Origin: Lachnospiraceae bacterium
Lineage (GTDB): Bacteria; Bacillota; Clostridia; Lachnospirales; Lachnospiraceae
Direction: 5' to 3'
Assembly (NCBI GenBank): GCA_017437205.1
Contig: JAFSBP010000118.1
Coordinates: 1 to 7,464, forward strand
DNA: 7,464 nucleotides
Below are positions 1-6,313 of the stretch, piece after piece. The position numbers were made by a program, and so were the translations under genes. The notes beneath the pieces were generated by a model. That model had not been told where the DNA came from and did no database searches. It saw only the letters and a program-made list of their open reading frames with translations. Position 1 is the first letter of the stretch; every line of letters begins with the position of its first letter.

Positions 1-1524
1 AATTCCACTGTCGATCACCATATCCTCTCCGAAATACAGCACATTCAGATCATGATATATCTTGCAGAGCGCGTCTGCAGTCAACGGCTCTCCGTTCTCC
101 AGCTTGCTGTGTACGATCTTCTCAAACTCCGCAAACATCGTCTGGCGGAATACTGTTCCCTTAAATCCGTCAAGGAAGTGGTTGATAATGTACATCCGCT
201 CCTGCTTGCTCTGTGCGTTCTTCAACAGATGCTCATTCAGCAGGTTTTCATTAAAGGTAGAAGCCACCTCCGCCACAAAAATCTTATACTGGGCATTGGT
301 CACGGTCTGATTCTTGTCAGAGAACCAGGTGTGCATTGCATGCCCCATCTCATGAGCAAGGGTGAAAACGTTATCCAAAGTATTCTTATACGTAATCAGA
401 ACGTAAGGATGTACACCGTAAACACCGCCACAGTAAGCACCGCTTCTCTTTCCCACATTCTCCACAGAATCAATCCACCGACTCTCAAAGCCGCCCTTAA
501 GTGCACTCAAGTACTCCTCACCCATGGGTGCAAGTGCGCTCAGAATCGTCTCCTTCGCCTCGTCAAGGGGTACATTCGCCTCGTAATCCGGAACAATGGG
601 AGTGTATACATCGTACATATGCAGTTCTTCCAAGCCCAGCATCTTCTTTCTCAGTGCCACATAGCGGTACATCAGGGGCATATACTCATGAACCGTATCG
701 ATCAACGTATCATAAACACTCTCCGGGATATTTGATCCTGCCAGATACATCGCTCTGGTGCTGTCATATTTTCTCGCCTTTGCGTAGAATTTCGCCTGCT
801 TAATATTCGCAGTAAATGTAGCTGCCAGCGTATTTTTATGCTTCCCAAAGGTGTCATACATCGCTTCAAACGCTGCTTTTCTCACTTCGCGGTCACGGTT
901 CTCCAGCAGCCCTACATAACGGCCGTGAGTCAGTTCGATCATACCGCCTTTTCCGTCAGGAACCTCCGGGAACTTCATATCCGCGTTATTAAACATGCCA
1001 AACACCTCAGAAGAGGCTCTGCTCATCTCGCGGGAATCCGCTAAAAGTGCCTCCACCTCGGCACTGCGGGTGTGCTCACGCTCGCGTTCGATCAGCTCCA
1101 GTGTACGGTCAAAATTTCTGTCTGCAGCCGGAGAATTTTTAAACTCCTTAAGCTTCTCCTCAGGAATTGCCAAAATCTCAGATGAAATATATGCAGCCGC
1201 AGAAGAAATCTGAACAAACAGCTGCATTATCCGGCTATTCATCGTCTGATAATGAGTGTTCGTCATATCCTCATTTGCGTGATGGCTGGCATATCCGTGA
1301 AGCTGCTCCAAAAGAAGTTCGCATTCCTCCTCCGCTTTCAGACAGCTGTAAAGCTGCTCGGCAGAATCTCCCAATGTACCCTTATATGCGGCAATCTGTG
1401 CCGGAAAAGCCTTTGCCTTATCAAAGGCCTCCTCCCATGCCGCGTCACTCGCAAAAATATCACTCAGCGCCCATGTACGGCTCTGATCCACTTCTTCTCG
1501 CTTCAAAACTCTGTTTTCGCTCAT
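1..1524 (-). CDS. pepF: Oligoendopeptidase F (M3 family zinc metallopeptidase), C-terminus cut off by window edge
   Basis: Cytoplasmic zinc peptidase of the M3B (PepF/thimet) family that degrades short oligopeptides. The frame is open without a stop from the ATG at 1524 to base 1, giving 508 residues of a family usually about 600 long, so roughly the last 90 residues lie outside the window. The zinc site is visible: HEMGH at residues 391-395 (bases 340-354), with the third ligand probably E419 in FVAEVAS, 24 residues after H395. The N-terminal part (MSENRVLKREEVDQ, then helical repeats) fits the PepF_N domain. The start is supported by GGAGG at 1531-1535, six bases upstream of the ATG. No signal peptide is seen, so the protein is intracellular. 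It is transcribed divergently from the GNAT gene and has its own promoter (1554-1582). Function follows from the family; the exact substrate range is not visible. Confidence 0.95.
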   Translation of the reverse strand, partial: MSENRVLKREEVDQSRTWALSDIFASDAAWEEAFDKAKAFPAQIAAYKGTLGDSAEQLYSCLKAEEECELLLEQLHGYASHHANEDMTNTHYQTMNSRIMQLFVQISSAAAYISSEILAIPEEKLKEFKNSPAADRNFDRTLELIEREREHTRSAEVEALLADSREMSRASSEVFGMFNNADMKFPEVPDGKGGMIELTHGRYVGLLENRDREVRKAAFEAMYDTFGKHKNTLAATFTANIKQAKFYAKARKYDSTRAMYLAGSNIPESVYDTLIDTVHEYMPLMYRYVALRKKMLGLEELHMYDVYTPIVPDYEANVPLDEAKETILSALAPMGEEYLSALKGGFESRWIDSVENVGKRSGAYCGGVYGVHPYVLITYKNTLDNVFTLAHEMGHAMHTWFSDKNQTVTNAQYKIFVAEVASTFNENLLNEHLLKNAQSKQERMYIINHFLDGFKGTVFRQTMFAEFEKIVHSKLENGEPLTADALCKIYHDLNVLYFGEDMVIDSGI

Positions 1525-1553
1525 GTGAAACCTCCATGTATGAAATTATCTTA

Positions 1554-1582
1554 ATTGTACGTGTTTTTTCCTGCATTGTCCA
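1554..1582 (-). promoter_or_regulatory. Sigma-70/SigA-type promoter of pepF
   Basis: Read on the minus strand, the -35 is TGGACA (1577-1582) and the -10 is TACAAT (1554-1559). Each matches 5 of 6 consensus bases and they are exactly 17 bp apart. The -10 lies 29 bp upstream of the pepF ATG, leaving a short leader that contains the GGAGG ribosome binding site. This is pattern evidence only. Confidence 0.75.
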
Positions 1583-1585
1583 GTA

Positions 1586-1601
1586 CTTAATTAAAATTAA
1601 G
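1586..1601. promoter_or_regulatory. Candidate operator: perfect 7-2-7 inverted repeat between two divergent promoters
   Basis: CTTAATT, AA, AATTAAG form a perfect palindrome of 16 bases. It begins 3 bp upstream of the pepF -35 box and lies about 18 bp upstream of the -35 box of the GNAT promoter. A dimeric regulator bound here could touch both promoters. The repeat is AT-rich, so it could be chance or an UP-like element. No regulator gene is in the window. Confidence 0.4.
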
Positions 1602-1619
1602 AATCTCTTTTTCTTTTCG

Positions 1620-1648
1620 TTGCAATTCCTGAAGACTTATACTATGAT
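1620..1648 (+). promoter_or_regulatory. Sigma-70/SigA-type promoter of the tandem-GNAT gene
   Basis: The -35 TTGCAA (1620-1625) and -10 TATGAT (1643-1648, 5 of 6 consensus bases) are separated by 17 bp. Transcription would start near 1655, giving a leader of about 90 nt before the ATG at 1747. It faces away from the pepF promoter across the palindrome at 1586-1601. Confidence 0.6.
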
Positions 1649-1675
1649 ATGATGATATAAGGGTCAAAAGGTCAG

Positions 1676-1700
1676 GCTTTTCATCCTTGCATGAAAAAGC
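1676..1700 (+). other. Hairpin in the 5' leader of the GNAT gene
   Basis: GCTTTTCAT (1676-1684) pairs with ATGAAAAAGC (1691-1700) with one bulged A and a 6-nt loop. It lies inside the predicted leader, and a T-run follows at 1706-1710. AAAAG (1666-1670) could also pair with CTTTT (1705-1709), extending the stem across an internal loop. The four bases between stem and CTTTTT make a textbook terminator unlikely, but an attenuator-like or mRNA-stabilising role is possible. Confidence 0.35.
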
Positions 1701-1746
1701 AGGTCTTTTTACTTTTCATCATAGACAAAACAGGAGCCGGATATAC

Positions 1747-2622
1747 ATGAAACCCGTAATGTTAACGAAGATCACCTCATCGCAGCGCACACAGATAGAA
1801 GAACTCATCCGTACCTGCTGCCTCGCCGAACCAATTCGGCTGTCCATCCCTCTGCCTGCGGCAGATGAACCGCTTTCAGGGGAATGTTTTTTTGCGCTGT
1901 ATGACCGAGACTGCCTTGTCAGTCTCATCCATCTCTTTTATCCGGATTATTCCATCGGTGAACTGATTGGCTTTACCGATCCTAAATATCGCAGACAGGG
2001 GTGTTTTTCTCAGCTTCTCGACTGTGCGGCTGATACAGCTGATGAAATCGGTCTATCTCAGGTATATGTGGTCAGTGACGGCAGAAGCTCCGATGCCGTG
2101 CAAGCACTCTTTACACTCGGACTTGATGCTGAATACACCGAATATATGTTGGAAAAAACGTTGACAGAACATCTCGACGGCAGACTTTCTGCCTCTCCTG
2201 TTAACGTAGAAAATTTTTCACTTAAGGAAGCTTCTTCCTCCGAGATAAACACCGATCTCTTCTGCCAGATCTTCGATGTGTCTCCTGCGGAGAGCTCCTC
2301 CTATCTCGATGAGATTTCTTCCGATGCGCGGATACGCACTTTCACTTTCATGAAGAATGATTGTGTATTGGGGCAGACCCAGATTACCATGATGGACGGG
2401 CTTGCCTATCTCTCCGGTTTCGTTATTCTCCCCGAATTTCGCAACCAAGGATTGGGGCTTATCTTCCTACATTTCTTAGAGAATTCACTGGCCGGTGAAG
2501 GTATCACAAAGCTCACCTTACAGGTCAGCAGCAAAAACAAACCCGCCCTCTCACTCTACCGAAAGGACGGATTTGATGTACTGGAATCGCTCCACTATTC
2601 ACCTCTGTTTGAGGAAGAGTAA
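1747..2622 (+). CDS. Tandem GNAT-family N-acetyltransferase (two GNAT domains)
   Basis: A 291-residue protein with two Gcn5-related acetyltransferase folds. The N-terminal unit (about residues 45-135) has the strand-helix region around TDPKYRRQGCF (78-87), but the acetyl-CoA loop reads RRQGCF, lacking the final G/A of the Q/R-x-x-G-x-G/A signature. The C-terminal unit (about 195-285) has an intact RNQGLG (232-237) followed by the typical ending SSKNKPALSLYRKDGFDV (261-278). The likely picture is a catalytic C-terminal domain and a partly degenerate N-terminal one. The substrate is not predictable. The start is set at the ATG at 1747 because AGGAG (1732-1736) lies 10 bases upstream. An in-frame TTG at 1687 would add 20 residues but falls inside the leader hairpin and lacks a good ribosome binding site. 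The gene converges on the amidohydrolase with a 29-bp gap; no clear terminator is seen there. Confidence 0.9.
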   Translation: MKPVMLTKITSSQRTQIEELIRTCCLAEPIRLSIPLPAADEPLSGECFFALYDRDCLVSLIHLFYPDYSIGELIGFTDPKYRRQGCFSQLLDCAADTADEIGLSQVYVVSDGRSSDAVQALFTLGLDAEYTEYMLEKTLTEHLDGRLSASPVNVENFSLKEASSSEINTDLFCQIFDVSPAESSSYLDEISSDARIRTFTFMKNDCVLGQTQITMMDGLAYLSGFVILPEFRNQGLGLIFLHFLENSLAGEGITKLTLQVSSKNKPALSLYRKDGFDVLESLHYSPLFEEE

Positions 2623-2651
2623 CTTTTTCGGTTAAATGTCCGGCTTTGCCA

Positions 2652-3449
2652 TTAGTTCAACCCTAACAGCCTCTCCGCATTCCGATAAAAAATCTTCTCT
2701 TTGCTCTCCTCGGAGATGTGCTCAAACAACACAGCCTGCACATACATTCCCGGATTGGTGACGGGAAAATCAGTTCCAAACAGTATTCTGTCATCTCCCA
2801 CTCTGCGGATACCCTCTCTGAGCATTCCGTAGCGCTCCAATCCGGAGCCCGAAATATCCAGGTAGGCATTCTCGTACTTTTCCATTCTCTCCAAGTGGAG
2901 CATATATTGCGATCTTTCATTGGGATGTGCTGCAACAAATTTCACCTTCGGATTCTGTGCAATCATCTCCTCCATCTCATCTTTCCAGCTGATCATCGTG
3001 TGGAAGCTAAACACCATTTCGTACTCTCCGGCCAGTTCAAGGATTTCCCTGAGCTCTTTACTCCCATAATTCAATCCATGTTTTCCCCAACCATGAATAT
3101 ACGGAACCACCTCACCGATCAACCGGTAACCGTTCTTATGCATAAATTCAATCACTTCCAGTGATTCCTTTACATACGCCGGATGAATCTGAAATCCCGG
3201 CTCATAAAAATCACCGTACAGTTCTTTCACTTCCAGCGCCCGGTCATTAAGGGCTTTGATCCGCTCAAAGCCAAGCTCAGGCTCATAACCGTTCTTGCTG
3301 ATTACCGAACCACAAATCTTAGTAATTCCGGCTCTCTCCAGATCTGCCTTTGCCTCCTCAGGTGAAAGCTTGAAATCATCACTGTAGTGGCAGAAATTTT
3401 CCTCCTGAAGGAGGTAAGGGTGGGTGTGAAAATCAATGATTTTTTTCAT
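2652..3449 (-). CDS. Amidohydrolase-2 family metal-dependent hydrolase (TIM barrel)
   Basis: A 265-residue single-domain protein of the amidohydrolase superfamily, resembling the Amidohydro_2 group, whose members hydrolyse or decarboxylate small molecules. Metal-ligand and catalytic positions can be read: DFHTHP with H8 and H10 on the first strand, E113 in GEVVPYIHG, H150 in FSFHTMISW, H175 in AAHPNE, and D227 in ILFGTDFP. These lie in the expected order along the barrel strands. No signal peptide is present, so it is cytoplasmic. The start is supported by GGAG (3456-3459) six bases before the ATG. It lies downstream of ackA on the same strand, but a terminator hairpin sits between them. I found no convincing promoter in the 94-bp gap, so readthrough from ackA is possible. 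The substrate cannot be inferred from this context. TatD-type DNase is a less likely alternative because the later motifs fit Amidohydro_2 better. Confidence 0.88.
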   Translation of the reverse strand: MKKIIDFHTHPYLLQEENFCHYSDDFKLSPEEAKADLERAGITKICGSVISKNGYEPELGFERIKALNDRALEVKELYGDFYEPGFQIHPAYVKESLEVIEFMHKNGYRLIGEVVPYIHGWGKHGLNYGSKELREILELAGEYEMVFSFHTMISWKDEMEEMIAQNPKVKFVAAHPNERSQYMLHLERMEKYENAYLDISGSGLERYGMLREGIRRVGDDRILFGTDFPVTNPGMYVQAVLFEHISEESKEKIFYRNAERLLGLN

Positions 3450-3486
3450 AATGATCTCCGTTCATCTTGCAACAATGATTTTTCAA

Positions 3487-3520
3487 AACCCGGAAAGCCT
3501 AACCTGTAACTTTCCGGGTT
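3487..3520 (-). terminator. Rho-independent terminator behind ackA
   Basis: A perfect 11-bp stem, AACCCGGAAAG (3487-3497) with CTTTCCGGGTT (3510-3520), and a 12-nt loop, 23 bases past the ackA stop codon. Read on the minus strand, the stem runs into TTTTG, a short U-tract. The opposite strand has no T-run. The short U-tract suggests termination may be partial, allowing some readthrough into the amidohydrolase gene. Confidence 0.6.
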
Positions 3521-3543
3521 CTATGATTATGTTCCTAATTCAA

Positions 3544-4737
3544 TTACTTTACCAGTGCCAGAGTATCTCTTGCGATTGCCAGCTCCTCGTTGGTGGGAAG
3601 CAGCATTACCTTAACCTTTGAGTTAGGGGTAGAGATGATTCTCTTCTCGCCTCTGATATCGTTTGCCTCGTCGTCGATCTCAACGCCCAGATAGGTCAGG
3701 GACTCGCAGATGCGCTTACGTCCGGCCTTATCATTCTCACCAACACCTGCGGTGAATGCGATGGCGTCAACGCCGTTCATTGCTGCAGCGTATGCGCCGA
3801 TGTACTTGATTACACGGTAGAAGTATGCATCCAGAGCAACTGCTGCGCGCTCATTGCCCTCGTCTGCAGCCTTTCCTACATCACGGAAGTCGCTGGAAAC
3901 GCCGGACATGCCGAGAACACCGGACTTCTTGTTCAGAATGTTCAGCATCTGGTTAACATCAAGACCTTCCTTGTTCATGATGAACTGCAATACAGCGGGA
4001 TCAAGATCACCGCTTCTGGTACCCATGATCAGACCCTCAAGGGGAGTCAGACCCATGGAGGTGTCTACGCACTTACCGCCGATGGATGCGGAGATACTAG
4101 CACCGTTACCCAGGTGGCAAACGATAACCTTTGCATTCTCAGGATCCAGTCCTGCGAACTTGATCGCCTCACCGGATACGAAATTGTGGCTGGTTCCGTG
4201 GAAGCCGTAACGACGGATGCTGTACTTCTCATAGTACTCCTCGGGGATAGCGTACTTGTAAGCCTTTGCGGGCATATTCATACCGAATGCGGTATCGAAC
4301 ACTGCTACGTTCGGCTTTCCGGGCATCGCTGCCTCGCAAGCCTCAATACCCATCAGGTTTGCAGGGTTGTGCAGAGGTCCTAAGTCAAAGCACTCGCGAA
4401 TAACTTCCTTAACTTCCTCGTTTACAACGATGGACTTATAGAACTTCATACCGCCGTGCAGCACGCGATGACCGATAGCGGAAATCTCATCGGTAGACTT
4501 GATCACGCCGTGATCAGCATCCTGCAGAGCTGCCATAACCAGCTCGATTGCTACCTGATGATTAGGCATGTCCTTCTCGATCACTACCTTACCCTTGCCG
4601 GCAGGGCTGTGGGTCAGCATAGAACCTGCGATACCGATACGCTCGCAGAGACCTTTTGCGATAACAGACTCATCATTCATATCAATCAGCTGATACTTCA
4701 GGGAAGAGCTTCCGCAGTTGATAACTAAAATCTTCAT
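3544..4737 (-). CDS. ackA: Acetate kinase
   Basis: Cytoplasmic enzyme that interconverts acetyl phosphate + ADP and acetate + ATP, the ATP-yielding final step of acetate fermentation. The protein is 397 residues, full family length. Both signatures are present: VINCGSSSLKYQL (5-17) and GFHGTSHNFVSG (178-189). Residues known in the Methanosarcina enzyme appear at the same numbers: N7, S10, S12, K14, R91, D148, H180, R241 and E384. The ATG at 4737 is chosen because AAGGA lies eight bases upstream and the protein then begins MKILVINCGSSS as in the family; an upstream in-frame ATG at 4791 would add 18 atypical residues. The usual partner pta is not adjacent. The upstream neighbour is an IS110 element whose left end lies only 77 bp from the ATG, and beyond it queH. 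A terminator follows, so the gene is probably monocistronic. Confidence 0.98.
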   Translation of the reverse strand: MKILVINCGSSSLKYQLIDMNDESVIAKGLCERIGIAGSMLTHSPAGKGKVVIEKDMPNHQVAIELVMAALQDADHGVIKSTDEISAIGHRVLHGGMKFYKSIVVNEEVKEVIRECFDLGPLHNPANLMGIEACEAAMPGKPNVAVFDTAFGMNMPAKAYKYAIPEEYYEKYSIRRYGFHGTSHNFVSGEAIKFAGLDPENAKVIVCHLGNGASISASIGGKCVDTSMGLTPLEGLIMGTRSGDLDPAVLQFIMNKEGLDVNQMLNILNKKSGVLGMSGVSSDFRDVGKAADEGNERAAVALDAYFYRVIKYIGAYAAAMNGVDAIAFTAGVGENDKAGRKRICESLTYLGVEIDDEANDIRGEKRIISTPNSKVKVMLLPTNEELAIARDTLALVK

Positions 4738-4814
4738 GATATAATTCCTTGTATGATGTTTACAGAAGCAAAAACATCCTCTACCTTTCATTTTGATTTC
4801 GTGGTTTAATACAA

Positions 4815-4817
4815 CTC
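4815..4817 (+). repeat. Left copy of the CTC core at the IS left end
   Basis: CTC at the host/left-end junction, repeated at 6314-6316. The bases flanking it differ between the two copies (A and A here, T and C on the right), so three bases is the maximum shared core. A CT core is known for IS621 of the same family. Confidence 0.55.
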
Positions 4818-4818
4818 A

Positions 4819-4827
4819 GATACTGTG
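4819..4827 (+). promoter_or_regulatory. Right-donor (RD) site and -10 half of the junction promoter
   Basis: GATACTGTG lies one base inside the left core copy. It is complementary over all nine positions, with one G-T wobble, to 4980-4988 of the predicted bridge RNA. Its first six bases, GATACT, form a -10 box that would sit 17 bp from the TTGACT of the right end (6295-6300) once the ends are joined. In the integrated form no -35 is correctly placed. Confidence 0.55.
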
Positions 4828-4830
4828 GAC

Positions 4831-5000
4831 TTTTGATTTTTATTCTGTAGCTTGACTACTCAACAGGAGTGTATTGCCGCTACCTTTATCTGAATTGTTT
4901 ATCAGCTGGATGTTGCCGGAGTGTTTCGCTCTGAGTACTTATTTCAATCAAGTCTACGATGATAATCGCTGGTGGATATCACGGTATCAGACTTTATGAA
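4831..5000 (+). ncRNA. Predicted bridge RNA of the IS110 element
   Basis: In IS110 elements a structured RNA from the left end pairs with both donor and target DNA and directs the recombinase. The predicted start is about 7 nt after the GATACT box; the 3' end near 5000 is a guess. Hairpins visible by hand: GTAG/CTAC (4847-4850/4856-4859); CAACA/TGTTG (4861-4865/4911-4915) enclosing CTGA/TCAG (4890-4893/4902-4905); CGGAGTG/CGCTCTG (4917-4923/4927-4933, loop TTT, two wobbles); and AAGTCT/AGACTT (4950-4955/4989-4994), which closes the donor loop. In that loop, 4965-4973 (ATCGCTGGT) matches the right end at 6305-6313 in 8 of 9 positions, and 4980-4988 (CACGGTATC) is complementary to 4819-4827. 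The order 5' hairpin, first loop, donor loop resembles the IS621 RNA. Target guides are not securely identified. The RNA ends just before the transposase ribosome binding site. Confidence 0.6.
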
Positions 5001-5016
5001 AGGGAGGTACAACCTC

Positions 5017-6183
5017 ATGATCTTCGTTGGCGTTGACATTGCCAAACTTAACCATTTCGCATCAGCCATATCTTCTGATGGCGAAAAACTCATCGAGCCG
5101 TTTCAATTTTCTAATGACGCTGATGGCTTCCGTTTACTGATCTCCAATCTCGTTTCCTTCGAGAAGGACAGTATCATCATCGGTCTTGAATCAACGGCAC
5201 ACTACGGCGACAACCTTGTTCGATACCTTGTTGCCAATCATTACAACGTGTGTGTTATCAACCCTATTCAGACTTCTTCTATGCGCAAAAACAATATCCG
5301 CAAGACCAAGACTGACAAAGTCGACACGTACATCATTGCAAAAACGCTCATGATGCAGGATTCCTTTCGGTTTATGACCTTTTATGATCTGGACCTCATG
5401 GATCTCAAAACACTTGGACGATTTCGACAAAAATCCATTAAGCAGCGGACACGGTTAAAAATCCAGCTGACTTCTTATGTTGACCAGGTATTCCCCGAAC
5501 TGCAGTATTTTTTCAAGTCCGGACTGCATCAAAAATCCGTTTATGCGCTTCTTAAAGAAGCTCCTTCAGCCGAAGCTGTTGCTTCCATGCATATGACTCA
5601 TCTCAAAAAACTCCTCGAAGTTGCTTCCCACGGCCATTTCGATCAGGAGACTGCCAAAGAATTAAGAGTTCTCGCACGGAAGTCTGTCGGTAGTTCCGAC
5701 AGTGCTCTATCTATCCAGGTAACCCAAACCATTGCACAAATCGAGTTACTTGATAGCCAGATTGAAAAAGTTGAAGCTGAGATGACTCAGATCATGCAGT
5801 TTCATGATCCTGTCATCATGACCATTCCCGGTATCGGATACATCAACGGGGGAATGATTCTCGGAGAAATCGGTGATATTCACCGTTTTTCCCACCCAAG
5901 CAAGCTGCTTGCTTTCGCTGGTCTGGATCCTTCTGTTTACCAGTCCGGAAACTTCCAGGCGAAGCGTACCAGAATGTCTAAGCGGGGTTCGCGTGTACTC
6001 AGATACGCCCTCGTGAATGCAGCTCACAATGTTGTGAAAAACAACGCCACCTTCAAGGCTTATTATGATGCCAAGATGTCTGAAGGCCGGACTCACTACA
6101 ATGCACTGGGGCATTGCGCCGGCAAGCTCGTCAGAATCATCTGGAAGATGCTCACTGACGATGTCGAATTTAATCTCGACTAA
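5017..6183 (+). CDS. IS110-family DEDD transposase/recombinase
   Basis: A 388-residue recombinase that, by family, cuts and joins DNA under bridge RNA guidance through a RuvC-like DEDD site plus a C-terminal serine. The N-terminal RuvC-like domain spans about residues 1-150, with likely acidic residues D7 (VGVDIAK), E58 (GLESTAHY), D100 and D103 (TDKVD). A coiled-coil-like helical region (about 235-262) leads to the C-terminal Transposase_20 domain, with a helix-hairpin-helix-like stretch [19 protein letters not shown] (270-288) and the conserved [12 protein letters not shown] (321-332). S321 is the likely nucleophile, placed by family resemblance only. The ATG at 5017 is preferred because GGGAGG (5002-5007) lies nine bases upstream and the protein then begins [10 protein letters not shown]; the first in-frame codon at 4972 would add 15 residues overlapping the RNA gene. 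The reading frame is intact, with no stops or frameshifts, so the element could be active. Confidence 0.97.
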   Translation: MIFVGVDIAKLNHFASAISSDGEKLIEPFQFSNDADGFRLLISNLVSFEKDSIIIGLESTAHYGDNLVRYLVANHYNVCVINPIQTSSMRKNNIRKTKTDKVDTYIIAKTLMMQDSFRFMTFYDLDLMDLKTLGRFRQKSIKQRTRLKIQLTSYVDQVFPELQYFFKSGLHQKSVYALLKEAPSAEAVASMHMTHLKKLLEVASHGHFDQETAKELRVLARKSVGSSDSALSIQVTQTIAQIELLDSQIEKVEAEMTQIMQFHDPVIMTIPGIGYINGGMILGEIGDIHRFSHPSKLLAFAGLDPSVYQSGNFQAKRTRMSKRGSRVLRYALVNAAHNVVKNNATFKAYYDAKMSEGRTHYNALGHCAGKLVRIIWKMLTDDVEFNLD

Positions 6184-6223
6184 GAGGTCTGTATACCAAT
6201 ATCGATAGATTTCGAAAATGCGC

Positions 6224-6256
6224 CCTTAGGGAGCTTTATTAAGGTTACCCTTTTTT
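6224..6256 (+). terminator. Possible weak terminator after the transposase gene
   Basis: CCTTA (6224-6228) can pair with TAAGG (6240-6244), and six T bases follow at 6251-6256. The stem is only 5 bp and the T-run starts six bases after it, so this is a weak call. Alternatively AAGG/CCTT (6241-6244/6249-6252) pairs directly against the T-run. Confidence 0.25.
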
Positions 6257-6294
6257 AGCCGCGAAAGGATTTTGAATTTCTAGCTAATTTATGC

Positions 6295-6300
6295 TTGACT
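6295..6300 (+). promoter_or_regulatory. -35 half of the right-end/left-end junction promoter
   Basis: TTGACT, 5 of 6 consensus bases, 14 to 19 bp inside the right boundary. In the chromosome, the bases 17 bp downstream read TAGGTT, a poor -10. In a circular form joined at CTC the spacing to GATACT of the left end (4819-4824) is exactly 17 bp. IS110 elements such as IS621 are known to make their bridge RNA from a junction promoter of this type. Confidence 0.6.
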
Positions 6301-6304
6301 TTTC

Positions 6305-6313
6305 ATAGCTGGT
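6305..6313 (+). other. Left-donor (LD) site at the IS right end
   Basis: ATAGCTGGT directly abuts the right core copy CTC. It is identical to 4965-4973 of the predicted bridge RNA (ATCGCTGGT) at eight of nine positions, so that RNA segment could pair with its bottom strand as the left donor guide. Confidence 0.5.

Larger units (their letters stand above)
4815..6313 (+). mobile_element. IS110-family insertion sequence, about 1.5 kb, inserted between queH and ackA
   Basis: Contains a DEDD transposase with a 202-bp non-coding left end and a 130-bp non-coding right end. There are no terminal inverted repeats, as usual for this family. I place the boundaries at the trinucleotide CTC, present at 4815-4817 and again at 6314-6316, the presumed recombination core (CT or TC within it). 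Two independent observations support this choice: joining the ends here puts a -35 and a -10 box 17 bp apart, and the predicted donor guides in the left-end RNA match sequences immediately beside both CTC copies. The long left end fits the IS110 subgroup, whose guide RNA lies upstream of the transposase, rather than the IS1111 subgroup, which encodes it downstream. The element appears intact. The exact ends could shift by one or two bases within CTC. Confidence 0.7.
6184..6313 (+). other. Non-coding right end of the IS110 element
   Basis: 130 bp between the transposase stop and the right core copy. It contains a weak hairpin with a T-run (6224-6256), two small palindromes (ATCGAT, TTCGAA) of no assigned role, the TTGACT box (6295-6300) and the left-donor site (6305-6313). 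No open reading frame of note. Confidence 0.6.

Noticed and set aside
52..735. Long plus-strand open frame of 227 codons.
   Set aside because: It lies entirely opposite pepF, whose translation shows clear family motifs; no ribosome binding site or recognisable product. The same applies to the other long frames antisense to pepF, ackA, the amidohydrolase and the transposase.
2623..2651. Bidirectional terminator between the convergent GNAT and amidohydrolase genes.
   Set aside because: There is a short T-run (CTTTTTC) but no supporting inverted repeat.
4738..4791. N-terminal extension of acetate kinase (18 residues from an upstream ATG at 4791).
   Set aside because: The extension is cysteine-rich and unlike the family; the ATG at 4737 has a proper ribosome binding site and restores the canonical residue numbering.
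4781..4887. CTACCTTT occurs at 4781-4788 and again in the predicted RNA at 4880-4887, and TTTCAT is shared by 4786-4791 and 6301-6306, suggesting an alternative left boundary near 4789 with these as target guide and core.
   Set aside because: That boundary gives no well-spaced junction promoter (19 bp to TTTAAT at best) and no matching right donor guide, while the CTC boundary explains the promoter and both donor guides at once. Kept in mind as a chance 8-base repeat or a former target-like sequence.
4866..4924. Direct repeat GGAGTGT at 4866-4872 and 4918-4924 in the left end.
   Set aside because: Only 7 bases; the second copy lies in a hairpin stem. No role can be assigned beyond the note that GGAG is complementary to CTCC at the target core.
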